Notes under the pieces: model-generated
Told to the model about the DNA's origin: nothing
What the model saw: the letters and a program-made list of their open reading frames with translations, nothing else
Database searches by the model: none
Source: Bradyrhizobium sp. CB2312
GTDB lineage: Bacteria > Pseudomonadota > Alphaproteobacteria > Rhizobiales > Xanthobacteraceae
Length of the DNA stretch: 64,000 nucleotides
NCBI RefSeq assembly: GCF_029714425.1
Contig: NZ_CP121668.1
Location: 62,001 to 126,000, forward strand
Direction of reading: 5' to 3'
Shown here: positions 57,241 through 64,000 of the stretch, piece after piece
Layout: every line of letters starts with the position of its first letter
Numbering within the stretch: the first letter of the stretch is position 1
Program-made: the position numbers and the translations under genes

Positions 57241-58764
57241 TCAGGTCAATCGCGCTCGGATGTCCGGTTTCAGGACCTTCCCGACCTTTGAGCGCGGAAG
57301 ATCGTCCCAGACTTCGATCTGCTTCGGCGTCTTGACGCTGCCGATCTGTTCCTTGACGAAGGCGGCGAGCACCGCGGGGTCAATCCGCTGGCCGGCGCGG
57401 GGCTGCACCACGGCCACGATCCGTTCGCCCCACTTCGGATCGGGCAGCCCGATCACGGCGCAATCCTGCACCGCCTCATGCGCCCGCAGCGCGTTCTCGA
57501 CCTCGATCGAGTAGACGTTGAACCCGCCGGTGATGATCATGTCCTTGGCGCGATCGACGATATAGAGGTAGCCGTCGTCGTCGATGTAGCCGATGTCGCC
57601 GGTGTGGTGCCAGCCATGCGCGGAGGCCTCCGCCGTGGCCTCGGGATTCTTGTAGTAGCCCTGCATCACCAGCGAGCCGCGGACCACGATCTCGCCGCGC
57701 GCGCCTGATGGCAGCAGATTGCCGTCGCCATCCATGATGCCGGCCTGCACCAGCGGGCTGATCCGCCCGGCCGAAGCGAGGCGCTCCATCGCGATGGTGC
57801 CGTCGGCATTGTAATGCTCATCTGGTGCCATCATCGAAATCATCATCGGCGCTTCGGTCTGACCGAACAACTGCGCCATCGGCCCGATACGCTGGAGCGC
57901 CTCCGCAAGCCGCGCGGCCGAGATCGGCGCCGCGCCGTACCAGAAGCATTGCAGCGAGCCGAGGTTGGCGGAGTCGAGCCTGGGATGATCGAGCAGCATG
58001 TAGATCACGGTCGGCGGCAGGAAAGTGTGCGTGACGCCGTAGCGCTCGATCAGATCGAGGAATTCGGCGATGTCGGGGTGATGCATGATCACGATGCGGC
58101 CACCGAGCGCCATGATCGGGAAACACAGCACGCCGGCCGCGTGGGTCAAGGGCGCGAGCGCGAGATAGACTGGACGGCCCTTGAAGGGATAGCCCATCAG
58201 CGTCAGGGCCGTCATGGCCTCGATGTTGCGGCCCGACAGCATGACCCCCTTCGGCTTGCCGGTGGTGCCGCCAGTGCCGGGAATCATCGCGAGATCGTCG
58301 ACCGTCTCGCATTGATAGGGGTCGTCGGCGAGGCCGGCGAGCCAGCTGTCAAACGAGGGCGCGAAGGGCAACTCTGCATCGAGGCAGACGAGGGCGCGCA
58401 GCTTCGGCAGCTCTGCACGCACCGCTTCGACCATCGGCGCGAAGCTTGAATGAAACAGCAGCAGGCTGCAGTCGAATTGGTCGAGGATGATGCGGTTTTC
58501 GGCCGCCTCGTTGCGCGGATTGATCGGGCACCAGACCGAGCCGGCACGGAAAAGGCCGAACACGCACGCAAAGGCGACCGGATCGTTGCCGGAGAGAATC
58601 GCAACCTTCTCACCGGGCGCGATACCCGATCGCGCGAGCCCGCGCGCGATGCGATAGCTGAGCTGCTGCACTTCGCCATAACTGAGGTCGCGCCCATCCA
58701 TGGTGAGGCACGGCGCATCGGGGCCGAGCGAGGCACCTTTGTCCAGGTAATCGATGAAGCGCAT
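57241..58764 (-). CDS. AMP-dependent acyl-CoA synthetase/ligase
   Basis: ANL-superfamily ligase of 507 aa from ATG 58764. The adenylation motif is PGTGGTTGKPKGVML (P-loop), the acyl-adenylate motif YGAAPISAARLAEA, then HHTGDIGYIDDDGYLYIVDR and the C-terminal Lys in SKVGKVLKPD. Third in the minus-strand cluster with the SDR and the saccharopine-dehydrogenase-like gene. The carboxylic acid substrate is unknown. The frame stays open upstream only through the neighbouring pseudogene. Confidence 0.9.
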   Translation of the reverse strand: MRFIDYLDKGASLGPDAPCLTMDGRDLSYGEVQQLSYRIARGLARSGIAPGEKVAILSGNDPVAFACVFGLFRAGSVWCPINPRNEAAENRIILDQFDCSLLLFHSSFAPMVEAVRAELPKLRALVCLDAELPFAPSFDSWLAGLADDPYQCETVDDLAMIPGTGGTTGKPKGVMLSGRNIEAMTALTLMGYPFKGRPVYLALAPLTHAAGVLCFPIMALGGRIVIMHHPDIAEFLDLIERYGVTHTFLPPTVIYMLLDHPRLDSANLGSLQCFWYGAAPISAARLAEALQRIGPMAQLFGQTEAPMMISMMAPDEHYNADGTIAMERLASAGRISPLVQAGIMDGDGNLLPSGARGEIVVRGSLVMQGYYKNPEATAEASAHGWHHTGDIGYIDDDGYLYIVDRAKDMIITGGFNVYSIEVENALRAHEAVQDCAVIGLPDPKWGERIVAVVQPRAGQRIDPAVLAAFVKEQIGSVKTPKQIEVWDDLPRSKVGKVLKPDIRARLT

Positions 58765-58862
58765 GGTCGCCCCCGAAGCATCGTAAGGTTGGTTAGATGC
58801 GAGCCGCGGCGAAGGTCCACCTCTCCCTTGGGAGAGGTGAGGAACGATCGCCGCCGCGTCTC

Positions 58863-59990
58863 CTAATCGTGTACGGTTAGAACAGGCTTGCTGACCAGAC
58901 CAAAACTGCGCAATTGCCCGAGCAGCTCGTGATGGCCGAACGCCTGGCAGCCGGAGGCGAAGCCCACGCGCTTGGGCGGCTGCTGCAGCAAGTGCGCGGC
59001 GGCATAGGCCTGCAGCAAGCCGGTCTGCTTGTAATTGCTGTTGCCGTTGATGACGCAGTGCGCGCCCCAACGGGCCGGAGGCATGCACCGAATCCAGCGA
59101 CTTGTTGACGCGCGGGTTCTCGCGCGGCGGCATGGTGTTCATGACGCCGGCGGCGGTCTGCGCCAACGCGGCGTAGCGGTCGTCGGGGTTCATGTCCTTG
59201 GTCGCTTCCAGCGCGGCGGCGACGATCTGCGGCACGCCCAGCATCAGGGCGCGATTGAACACGCCGCCCAGCACCTTGACGTTGGCCACGCGCGGATCGC
59301 GCTTGAACCACACCGGATGCGAGGTGCCGCCCCAGGGCAGCGCCAGCGCCAACTCATGCTGGCCGGGGATGGCGAGGTTGTAGAGGCCGGCATCCACCTG
59401 ATGCTCGACATATTTGTTCTGATCCAGATAGTAGGCCTTGGCCATTGCGGCATTGACCAGGATGGTCTGCGTCGAGGCGATGGTCGGGCTGCCGCCCCAG
59501 AACACCGCGATATCGAGGGTATCGAGGCCGGGCGTCTCCAGGCACAGCTGCGCGGCGATTTCGCCGGTGGTGTACATCTGTGCGATGCCGGGCGCGAGCA
59601 GCAGGCCGGCATTGGCGAACTTCGCGCCCCACTCCTGCTCGAGCGTGATCAGCCAGTCCTGCTCGCCTGTCGTGTCGGTGTAATGGCATCGGGAAGCCCA
59701 ACACGCCTGCACCACCTCGCCGCCGAATCTGGCGAAGGGCCCACGGTGTTGAGCACCACCGAGGCGCCGTTGAACAATTCCGACAGTGCGCTCACGGTGT
59801 GCGGCACTTCCACCACCTCGTAGTCGGCGGTCTCGATGCCGGCGACGTTCGCCTTCATCGCGGCGTTGAGTTTCCCGGCGCTGCGGCCGGCGGCGATGAA
59901 GGGAATGTTGTACTCGCGTAAGTATTCGCAGACCAGCCGGCCGGTGTAGCCGGACGCGCCATAGACGATGACGGGCTTCTTCGCGCTCAT
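58863..59990 (-). pseudogene. Saccharopine-dehydrogenase-like gene with two compensating frameshifts
   Basis: The gene starts with AKKPVIVYGASGYTGRLVCE (Rossmann motif) behind GGAGGAACGCA. After NGASVVLNTVGP the frame is lost by one missing C near 59739; the family sequence goes on in another frame as FARFGGEVVQACWASRCHYT. It returns to the first frame near 59066 through one extra G (HCVINGNSNYKQTG) and ends at 58863. Both changes are in G/C runs, so either a recent pseudogene or sequencing error. Length would be 375 aa if repaired. Function: putative NAD(P)-dependent oxidoreductase. Confidence 0.85.
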
Positions 59991-60028
59991 TGCGTTCCTC
60001 CGAAATGTTCGTTGTCAGGTTTTTTGGC

Positions 60029-60832
60029 TCACATGCCCATGCCGCCATCGACCGGCAGTCCGATGCCGGTGATGAAGCGCGCCTCGTTCGAGCACAGGAA
60101 CACCGCGGCGTCGGCGATGTCGCCGACCTCGGCGAGCTTGCCGAGAGGCGTCTGCTCCACCACCGAGCCGACCGCGGCGTTGACGTCGGGCGCGAGGCCG
60201 ATCTTCACGATGTCGTTGGCCAGCTGCAGGCCCATGTCGGTCGGGATCAGGCCGGGATAGATGCAGTTGACGCGCACGCCATAACCGAGCTTGCCGGCCT
60301 CCATCGCAGCGACCCGTGTCATGCGATCGACCGCGGATTTCGTGCCGGAATAGACCGCGATGCTCGGGAAGGCGATCGTCGCCGCGACGGAGGCGATGTT
60401 GACGACCGCGCCGCCCTTGCCCGCCGCTCCGCCCGGCCGCATCGCGCGGAAGGCGTGCTTCATGCCGAGCACGGTGCCGACGATGTTGACGTCGCACATC
60501 CGCCGCGCATCCTCGGCTCTGATCTCGCTGACCAGCGAGGTGATCTCAATGCCGGCATTGTTGATGAGGATGTCGTAGCCGCCGAGGGTGGCGACAGTCT
60601 TGGCCACCGCCCGCTCCCATTGCGCGTCGTCGGTGACGTCGAGCTGGACGAAGCCCGTCGCGACATCTTCCTTCGCGATAGCAGCTGCGCTGGCGCGGCC
60701 GGCCTCCTCCAGAATGTCGGCGATCATGATCGAGGCGCCGGCGCGCGCCAACGCCTGCGCGATAGCCGCGCCGATTCCCCTCGCACCGCCGGTGACCAGG
60801 GCTTTCCTGCCCGCAAGGCTCTTCCCACCCAT
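60029..60832 (-). CDS. Short-chain dehydrogenase/reductase (SDR)
   Basis: Classical SDR of 267 aa from the ATG 60832 behind GGAGTGCGTC. NAD(P) motif TGGARGIGAAIAQALA; NNAG in ILINNAGIEIT; catalytic Tyr and Lys in YSGTKSAVDRM; Ser in NIASVAAT. First in the minus-strand cluster and divergent from tetR. The substrate is unknown. Confidence 0.92.
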   Translation of the reverse strand: MGGKSLAGRKALVTGGARGIGAAIAQALARAGASIMIADILEEAGRASAAAIAKEDVATGFVQLDVTDDAQWERAVAKTVATLGGYDILINNAGIEITSLVSEIRAEDARRMCDVNIVGTVLGMKHAFRAMRPGGAAGKGGAVVNIASVAATIAFPSIAVYSGTKSAVDRMTRVAAMEAGKLGYGVRVNCIYPGLIPTDMGLQLANDIVKIGLAPDVNAAVGSVVEQTPLGKLAEVGDIADAAVFLCSNEARFITGIGLPVDGGMGM

Positions 60833-60991
60833 GACGCACTCCTCCGTTGCTGGTGATTGATTCGTGCTGCGCCACCAGGCGCGCACCAGGTCGATGGGCG
60901 CAGGCCTTTCGGCGGCACCCAGCGAAGCGTTCCTCCATGGCCGGACGTCTTGACGACTGTCCAAATTATTGGCGGGAGCCTCCGCCAGAAT

Positions 60992-61029
60992 CTTGACACT
61001 TGTCAAGATCGAATTTGACAGTTGTCTAA
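60992..61029. promoter_or_regulatory. Twin TetR operators between SDR gene and tetR
   Basis: Site 1: CTTGACA-CT-TGTCAAG (60992-61007), perfect 7-bp arms. Site 2: TTTGACA-GT-TGTCTAA (61014-61029), same layout with mismatches. Centres are 22 bp apart, two helical turns, so both sit on one face of DNA. TTGACA in each also looks like a -35 element. Probably the binding site of the TetR protein that follows. Confidence 0.8.
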
Positions 61030-61112
61030 GGAAGTGGTTGTGAGGAGGCGGAGCTATTCCGCGGTCGACGCGGTTCAAGTCCTTGAAAAAACGGGACTGA
61101 GGAAAGGACGAC

Positions 61113-61751
61113 ATGGCGCGGCAGATGACAGGGGCGGCCCGGCGTGTGGCCGATGCGGCCGAGGTGCTGCGCGACGAGAAGTTCAACGCGCGGCGCATCG
61201 AGCTTGCCGAGGCCGCGCTCGAAACCCTCGGAGAGCTCGGCTTCGCCCGCACCAGCCTGCGGGAGATCGCGCAGAACTCGGCGTTCACGCACGGCGTGTT
61301 CCACTATTATTTCAGCGACAAGCTCGACCTGATCTGCTGCTGCGTGCGCCACTACAAGGCGAAGTGCGTGACGCGATATGACGAGGTCGTCGCAACGGCA
61401 ACGAGCCGCGACGAATTGACGGAGGGCTTCCTCGCCAAGCTCGCAGCAACGCTGCAGAACGAAGCCCGTATGCACCGGCTGTGGTACGATTTGCGCTCGC
61501 AGGCGATGTTCGAGGCGGCGTTCCGCAAGGACGTGCTCGAGATCGACAAGAGCCTGGAGGCGATGATCTGGCGCATCGCCTCGCGCTATGCCGAACTCGG
61601 CGGCAAGCGGCCGGCGTCGTCACCGGCTGCGCTCTATGCGCTGTTCGACGGCCTGTTCCAGAGCGCGCTGCTCCGGCACCTCGCGGGTGACAAGACGGCG
61701 GCTCCCGAACTGCTCGACGAAGTCCGGCGCCTGCTGCCGACCGTGTGCTGA
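61113..61751 (+). CDS. TetR-family transcriptional regulator
   Basis: Regulator of 212 aa. HTH at FARTSLREIAQNSAFTHGVFHYYF with the TetR signature VFHYYFSDKLDL. The C-terminal ligand domain is helical. It is divergent from the SDR gene and probably represses the SDR / oxidoreductase / acyl-CoA ligase cluster and itself. The ligand may be an acyl-CoA, but this is inference. ATG at 61113 follows AAAGGACGAC. Confidence 0.9.
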   Translation: MARQMTGAARRVADAAEVLRDEKFNARRIELAEAALETLGELGFARTSLREIAQNSAFTHGVFHYYFSDKLDLICCCVRHYKAKCVTRYDEVVATATSRDELTEGFLAKLAATLQNEARMHRLWYDLRSQAMFEAAFRKDVLEIDKSLEAMIWRIASRYAELGGKRPASSPAALYALFDGLFQSALLRHLAGDKTAAPELLDEVRRLLPTVC

Positions 61752-61782
61752 AGCGCGGGCAGCGCCCGCGAAGCTTCCGCAT

Positions 61783-61869
61783 CGTCATTGCGAGGAGCAC
61801 TTGCGACGAAGCAATCCAGAATCCCTCCGTGGAAAGATTCTGGATTGCTTCGCTACGCTCGCAATGACG
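61783..61869. repeat. Palindromic intergenic repeat, family B (copy 2)
   Basis: CGTCATTGCGAGGAGCACTT opens, GAAGCAATCCAGAATCCCT follows, and TTCTGGATTGCTTCGCTACG with GCTCGCAATGACGG closes. It is the same element as 15988-16067 but with a few changes. It lies between tetR and the convergent small membrane gene. Confidence 0.86.
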
Positions 61870-61923
61870 GAGTGTGAGGTAACGGCGTGCTCAACTCTCA
61901 TGTCCTGGACGCGGCGCAGCGCT

Positions 61924-62241
61924 TCAGTTCGCGACCTCTTTGATCGTCGCGACGATCATGAAGACCAGCATCGCGAACCCGAACGCAAGCATGACCCAGG
62001 TGATAAGCACGCAGCCTTCGAAAGTTGTCTCGTTGCTGGCGCGAGTTACGTAGCCGTTGCGGCTCCAGATTTTTCCTTTCGTGCTGGCAAGCCGTAGCTG
62101 CCACGCAATGCTGGTCAGCCACCCGATCATTCCGGCGAATACGAGGAATGTCAGCAAGGAAGGACTCTTGGGAAGCTCGCGGCCAAGTCGCGAAGACTTC
62201 TGACTGGACCGACGCACGAGAGTAAGCGTGCCCGTTATCAT
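61924..62241 (-). CDS. Small membrane protein of unknown function
   Basis: Protein of 105 aa from ATG 62241; a longer frame to 62343 is only translated family C repeat. Two transmembrane helices: LLTFLVFAGMIGWLTSIAW and CVLITWVMLAFGFAMLVFMIV, with a polar loop (LASTKGKIWSRNGYVTRASN) between. I recognise no family. There is no clear ribosome binding site before the ATG, so it may be a weakly expressed or non-functional gene. Confidence 0.5.
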   Translation of the reverse strand: MITGTLTLVRRSSQKSSRLGRELPKSPSLLTFLVFAGMIGWLTSIAWQLRLASTKGKIWSRNGYVTRASNETTFEGCVLITWVMLAFGFAMLVFMIVATIKEVAN

Positions 62242-62260
62242 TTGTAACGACAATTTCGTA

Positions 62261-62349
62261 CCGTCATGCCCGGGCTTGTCCCGGGCATCCACGTTCCTGG
62301 TTCGATGAGGCAAGCCGTGGATGGCCAGGACAAGCCCGGCCATGACGAC
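62261..62349. repeat. Palindromic intergenic repeat, family C (copy 2)
   Basis: CCGTCATGCCCGGGCTTGTC at 62261 and CAAGCCCGGCCATGACG at 62331 are the outer arms; inner arms are CATCCACG and CGTGGATG. Same family as 7022-7146 but shorter. It lies next to the ATG of the small membrane gene. Confidence 0.82.
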
Positions 62350-62402
62350 GCAGATACTTCAGCTTTAAGGAGCCTTAAGATGTGGAGATTGGAACCGACG
62401 TC

Positions 62403-62864
62403 TTACGCCGCGGTCGCCGGCGGCAGGGCCAGCACCGAATAGATCGCCTGGGCATCCCGCGAGGCGCGGAGCTTCTTGGCGATGTCCTGGTCGCGCAACA
62501 GGCGGGCGATGCGGGCGAGGGCCTTGAGGTGATCGGCGCCGGCGCCTTCGGGGGCGAGCAGCAGGAAGACGAGATCGACGGGCTGGCCGTCCATCGCCTC
62601 GAAATCGATCGGGCGATCGAGCCGCGCGAACAGGCCAAAAATCTTTTCCAGCTTGGGCAGCTTGCCGTGCGGGATGGCGACGCCATAGCCGACCGCGGTG
62701 GTGCCGAGCTTCTCGCGCTGGAGCAGCACCTCGAACACGGAGCGTTCGTTCTGCCCGGTCAGCTCGGCGGCCTTGGCCGCAAGTTCCTGAAGCGCCTGCT
62801 TCTTGCTGTTGACCTTCAATGCCGGGAGAATCGCCTCGGGTGCGACCAGATCGGTAATCGGCAT
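62403..62864 (-). CDS. ptsN: Nitrogen-related PTS EIIA protein PtsN
   Basis: EIIA-Ntr domain protein of 153 aa; phosphorylated on His in AIPHGKLPKL by the nitrogen PTS. Start MPITDLVAPEAILPALKV. Controls potassium and nitrogen/carbon balance in alphaproteobacteria. It follows hpf in the rpoN-hpf-ptsN block. Confidence 0.95.
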   Translation of the reverse strand: MPITDLVAPEAILPALKVNSKKQALQELAAKAAELTGQNERSVFEVLLQREKLGTTAVGYGVAIPHGKLPKLEKIFGLFARLDRPIDFEAMDGQPVDLVFLLLAPEGAGADHLKALARIARLLRDQDIAKKLRASRDAQAIYSVLALPPATAA

Positions 62865-63092
62865 GGAAGCTTTCCGAGGTGAATTAAACCGTCAGGTTCC
62901 GATTTGGCCAGCGTGGGGATAACCGCGCCGGGCCGGCGTCGAGAAGGTGAAGCAGGAGGGAGACTTAGCCAGTCCCTAGACCCTGATGTGGGGCGCTTCT
63001 ACTCCAACGCAATCCCGGTGCCAACTCCCGCGTAAGGCTTTGCCCCGGTCATTGTTAAGGGCTGCGGATGGTACGGGGTCCGGCTGGCCCCC

Positions 63093-63704
63093 CTATTCCC
63101 CGGCCTTGCCGCCGGCATTCCCGCCCGGTGGGTCGATCCAGCCGACATTGCCGTCGGCACGCCGGTAGATGATGTTCACCCGGCCGCTGGACCCATGCTG
63201 GAACACCAGGCAGGGCGCCCCGGTCAGGTCCAGTTCCATGACGGCCTCGCTCACCGAGAGCTGCTTCAGGGCGGTGGTGGCCTCGGCGATGATCACGGGG
63301 CTGTAGCCGGTGACCTCGTCGTCGTCCTCCCCCTCGCCTGGCGCTTCCAGCACGTAAGCCGTGGCGTCGAGGGTAGCCAGCGCCGCAGAGGCGACATGGG
63401 CCTTGCGGGCGGAGCGGTCCTTGAGGCGGCTCTTGTAACGCTTGAGCCGCTTCTCGATCATGATCAGCGCCTGGTCGGCACTGGCATAGGCGTCCGGCGC
63501 GTTCGAATCGGCCTCCAGCGTAACTCCCGAATCGAGATGCAGCGCGCAGTCGGTGCGAAAGCCGAAGCCGTCCTTGGAGAGCGTGATGTGGCCGGAATAA
63601 TTGCCGTCGAAATATTTGCGCAGGACCTCTTCAGTCCGGTCGGTCACGCGGCCACGCAGGGCCTCGCCGACGCTGACGCTCTTGCCCGAAATCCGAAGAG
63701 TCAT
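63093..63704 (-). CDS. hpf: Long-form ribosome hibernation promoting factor
   Basis: Protein of 203 aa from ATG 63704. The N-terminal YfiA/HPF domain (LRISGKSVSVGEALRGRV to the basic KRLKRYKSRLKD) binds the 30S subunit; the C-terminal dimer domain (SVSEAVMELDLTGAPCLVF to the GNVGWID end) forms 100S ribosomes. An acidic linker (GEGEDDDE) joins them. Second gene of the block after rpoN. Confidence 0.94.
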   Translation of the reverse strand: MTLRISGKSVSVGEALRGRVTDRTEEVLRKYFDGNYSGHITLSKDGFGFRTDCALHLDSGVTLEADSNAPDAYASADQALIMIEKRLKRYKSRLKDRSARKAHVASAALATLDATAYVLEAPGEGEDDDEVTGYSPVIIAEATTALKQLSVSEAVMELDLTGAPCLVFQHGSSGRVNIIYRRADGNVGWIDPPGGNAGGKAGE

Positions 63705-63769
63705 GGTGATGCCTCGCTTGGTTTGCGCCCGGCTACGGTGACGCGTCATCGTAGCTGGGGTTGTTCCCT

Positions 63770-63817
63770 GCGCATGATCTTTTCGGAAAACCGCCGTACA
63801 CTTTCCGGATCATGCGC
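63770..63817. repeat. Palindromic intergenic repeat between rpoN and hpf
   Basis: GCGCATGATC-TTTTCGGAAA at the left and TTTCCGGATCATGCGC at the right form a stem of about 16 bp with one or two bulges. This sequence type is frequent in rhizobial intergenic regions. It could attenuate rpoN transcription into hpf. Confidence 0.8.
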
Positions 63818-63874
63818 GTGCTTGGATCGGTCGCGATGGGGGGATGAGAGTAGCGCGATTTCGCGCCAGCGCAA

Positions 63875-64000
63875 TCAGGCCGGTTCGGTGTTGCGGGAGC
63901 GGTCGGACAGTGCGTTGGAGAGGACGTTACCAAGGGCGCTCTGCTTGTCGCGGCGGCGTTGCACCGAGGAGGGAATGCGCATGGCTTCGCGGTACTTCGC
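63875..64000 (-). CDS. rpoN: RNA polymerase sigma-54 factor RpoN (C-terminal end only)
   Basis: The last 41 codons of a minus-strand gene that continues past the right edge: AKYREAMRIPSSVQRRRDKQ then SALGNVLSNALSD to the stop at 63875. AKYRE is the end of the RpoN box (ARRTVAKYRE) that contacts the -24 element. The downstream order hpf, ptsN confirms it. Confidence 0.9.
   Translation of the reverse strand, partial: AKYREAMRIPSSVQRRRDKQSALGNVLSNALSDRSRNTEPA

Noticed and set aside
57241..60048. One 935-aa fusion protein of the oxidoreductase and the acyl-CoA ligase
   Set aside because: The long frame arises because the shifted middle part of the oxidoreductase gene happens to be in frame with the ligase; start and end of the oxidoreductase are in another frame, and the ligase has its own start at 58764.
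62242..62343. N-terminal extension of the small membrane protein
   Set aside because: The extra 34 residues are translated family C repeat.

Overview
The window is chromosomal DNA of a Bradyrhizobium-type alphaproteobacterium (Nitrobacteraceae, Hyphomicrobiales). The evidence is high GC with typical rhizobial codon use, an Irr protein of 163 aa with the heme-regulatory Cys29-Pro30 known from Bradyrhizobium Irr, a ROSE-type RNA thermometer before a small heat-shock gene, a tyrosine-substituted DivL histidine kinase, the rpoN-hpf-ptsN block, and several families of short palindromic intergenic repeats. Genes are dense and mostly housekeeping. I see no prophage, IS element, CRISPR array or integrative element.

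Layout. 1-3.4 kb: katG (cut by the left edge) divergent from oxyR, then a GNAT/GST pair. 3.4-7 kb: fabI, fabB and fabA facing the iron regulator irr. 7-16 kb: an SH3-domain exported protein, a 2-hydroxyacid dehydrogenase, a LysR remnant, a MoeB/ThiF-like enzyme, a degenerate trypsin-like protein, an aldehyde dehydrogenase, gamma-glutamyltransferase and an orphan ParA. 16-21.4 kb: mutM, then ubiE-ubiB-coaBC-dut. 21.4-27 kb: divL, a tsaE-amgK fusion, a PilZ protein and murU (cell cycle, tRNA t6A, muropeptide recycling). 27-35.4 kb: addB-addA, trxA and an ATP-dependent DNA ligase. 35.4-47.7 kb, all on the minus strand: a phosphoesterase, folC-accD-trpA-trpB-trpF, lapA, ihfB, sppA, rpsA, cmk and aroA. 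47.8-51 kb: a TIGR02300-type protein, tRNA-Ala(GGC), the ohrR/ohr pair and a CaiB-type CoA transferase. 51.2-55.5 kb: the ugpBAEC glycerol-3-phosphate importer behind a Pho-box-like site. 55.6-57.1 kb: a heat-shock operon (sigma-32-like promoter, ROSE element, hsp20, DUF1150) and a GNAT protein. 57.2-61.8 kb: a TetR-controlled cluster with an SDR, a frameshifted saccharopine-dehydrogenase-like gene and an acyl-CoA synthetase. 61.8-64 kb: a small membrane protein, ptsN, hpf and the 3' end of rpoN.

The most unusual locus is coaBC (19.4-20.9 kb). The CoA-biosynthesis enzyme carries an N-terminal FitA-like ribbon-helix-helix DNA-binding domain. Two copies of a 17-bp palindrome, TGATWGCA-T-YGCWATCA, 23 bp apart, fill the space just upstream of its start codon. 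This looks like a biosynthetic enzyme that carries its own repressor domain and operator, possibly a captured antitoxin. The same protein lacks the Cys that is catalytic in the E. coli decarboxylase. Other points of note are the cluster of GANTC (CcrM) sites before divL, the twin TetR operators at 61.0 kb, the triplicated site between ohrR and ohr, the AccD that has lost its zinc-ribbon cysteines, and an acyl-CoA gene cluster whose middle gene has two compensating frameshifts.
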